Origin: Alitta virens
Taxonomy: Eukaryota; Annelida; Polychaeta; Phyllodocida; Nereididae
Assembly (NCBI GenBank): GCA_932294295.1
Contig: OW028573.1
Span: 69,417,829 to 69,481,828, forward strand
DNA length: 64,000 bases
Direction of reading: 5' to 3'
Shown: positions 62,641 to 64,000 of the stretch, piece by piece
How positions within the stretch are numbered: position 1 is the stretch's first letter
Layout of the letters: each line of letters begins with the position of its first letter
Notes under the pieces: generated by a model
Databases searched by the model: none
Seen by the model: only the letters and a program-made list of their open reading frames with translations
What the model was told of the DNA's origin: nothing
Position numbers and translations under genes: made by a program

Positions 62641-63646
62641 ATTACTTCTACCATTTATTTGTACAAAATATGTACATACTGTAATTTGACTGTGAATGTC
62701 ACCAGTGGATTATATTTCATCATTATAACACTGAAGACGTTTGAGCATGCATGCTAGCATTGCAATTCCTTTTCGTGAGTCATGACAAGTTTCCGCAAAC
62801 AAGACGTTAAGGCTGAGACCTTGATGTCTAATCCTCCAGGGACATAGCAGTGTTTGGTGTTCTCTTACTATTTGGTTATGTTAGATGTCTGATCTGCGTT
62901 TCTACACGGAATTAAGGAGGACCTTGGGACAGTGGGTGACCGTAATCTGGGTGGGGTAAATCGATGGCCTGGGTAGCGGAAGAAGACGCAGGGAAGGAGG
63001 CTTTGGCAGATTATGGGGCAGCGCAGGGTTACACAAATTCGTGGACGTTGTGAGATTGTGTCAAACGTAGAGCGACAGGTAACATCCTAGCCAGTCGGTT
63101 GTGAGGAAGCTGCCTGGATCTGGCTACTCCCAACCACATGCTCAGCTAATGGCAACAGCAGCTCTCAGCAGCAGTAGGGGCACCAGCACCGCCACCACCA
63201 TGTGCACCAAGCTTTGAGTATTTGGGGAAAAAAGCGCCAAGGGAAAGTAGAGCTTCCCGCCAAAGGAAGGAAGTGGCTGTGTAACTTCACTCCTAACGTC
63301 ATTTTCACAACGCTGACATCAATCATATGTCATGTGCTACAAACAACGTTCCCACAATTTTTATTTTATTTTTTATCTGTCGTTTTTGAAGAAAATAAAT
63401 TTGAACGCAACGGTATTAATAATAAGCAGTCTAGAAGGCAGTTGTATGTCAAACGCCATGCATTGTTAAAACAGTGTACTTTATATTCTCCCATTGAGCC
63501 TTCACGGAATAGCTTATCAAACTCACCGCAACTGTTGTTTTGGCACACGCTAAAGGCACTTTAAAAGAGCATGTGTTGCGCACCGAAAACAAAAACATTA
63601 GGCTCTGCTAATGACCATGTGCATATGCTACAGGCTTTTGACTGGC

Positions 63647-63685
<39 letters not shown>

Positions 63686-64000
63686 ACTACTACAAGATCT
63701 AGATGATGCTAACTTAATCCTAATACCGTGCTTGGCATATGTTATACAACGGTCAGTAGGTCACTCGTCGACTGCAACAGTTGTAACCAATTCCATTGTA
63801 ATCAACGAGTATTTCGTAATGCCCTTTACACAAGCTAACCAAACTAACGGTTGTGCACGTTTTGTATAACTGCAGACAAGATGCAGGGACATTGTATATT
63901 AATATGCACCTTGGCAGAACAGTACAAGTAGACGCGACTGCTGTCACCGTACAATTGTCATTCAGAATGTAGGGACGTGTACATATTTTATACAATATAG
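62641..64000. other. Unassigned right edge
   Basis: Moderately GC-rich near 62900-63250, then AT-rich. The 120-codon frame 63202-63564 has no known domain. No splice-supported exon was recognised. Confidence 0.4.
63646..63690. repeat. (CTG)n tract
   Basis: About 11 pure CTG units followed by CTACTACTAC. It is the longest pure trinucleotide run in the window. Confidence 0.95.

Overview
The window is nuclear DNA from an animal. It shows GT-AG spliced genes with metazoan domain architectures, AATAAA polyadenylation signals, and dense AT-rich intergenic DNA full of LINE, LTR, SINE and DNA-transposon debris. The mix (BEL/Pao, Ty3/gypsy, several LINE lineages, Tc1/mariner and P-element/THAP9-type sequence, recurrent TAGGCCTA words) suggests a marine invertebrate, perhaps an echinoderm or hemichordate. 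That assignment is inference from style, not a species call.

Layout. 0-6 kb: the minus strand carries the first coding exon of an ERG-type (KCNH) potassium channel at 5864-5939; the rest of 1-5863 looks like its first intron, and the other exons lie off the left edge. 6-9.6 kb: AT-rich, no gene. 9.77-11.55 kb: a complete two-exon class B J-protein (DNAJB1/4/5-like) with a CRE palindrome and a heat-shock-like element upstream. 13.6-20 kb: repeats, including a BEL/Pao remnant with a SINE inside it, an 81-bp tandem repeat and a Tc1 fragment. 20.7-30.8 kb: an apparently intact 11-exon, 887-residue P-element/THAP9 transposase gene, bracketed by long imperfect inverted repeats, so this may be a complete P-type transposon. 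31-32 kb: a short element with ATTGT/ACAAT arrays. 32-35.6 kb: a mariner scrap and a broken Ty3/gypsy pol on the minus strand that ends in poly(A). 36-38.9 kb: a nested pair of DNA elements, the outer one with hairpin-bearing ends. 39.5-49.2 kb: a complete 8-exon amino-acid transporter (Aa_trans family, 455 aa). 51-55.4 kb: a decayed LINE split by a 1.3-kb TTAA-flanked element and preceded by a TA-flanked MITE. 56-64 kb: CAG/CTG-rich, mostly unassigned DNA with a candidate first exon, SINE-like pieces and an L2/CR1-like LINE fragment.

The three host genes (ERG channel, J-protein, transporter) have no evident functional link; they are ordinary neighbours in a gene-poor region. The features most worth following are the intact P-element-like gene with its inverted ends, and the 2.9-kb element whose two terminal hairpins differ in sequence but keep pairing.
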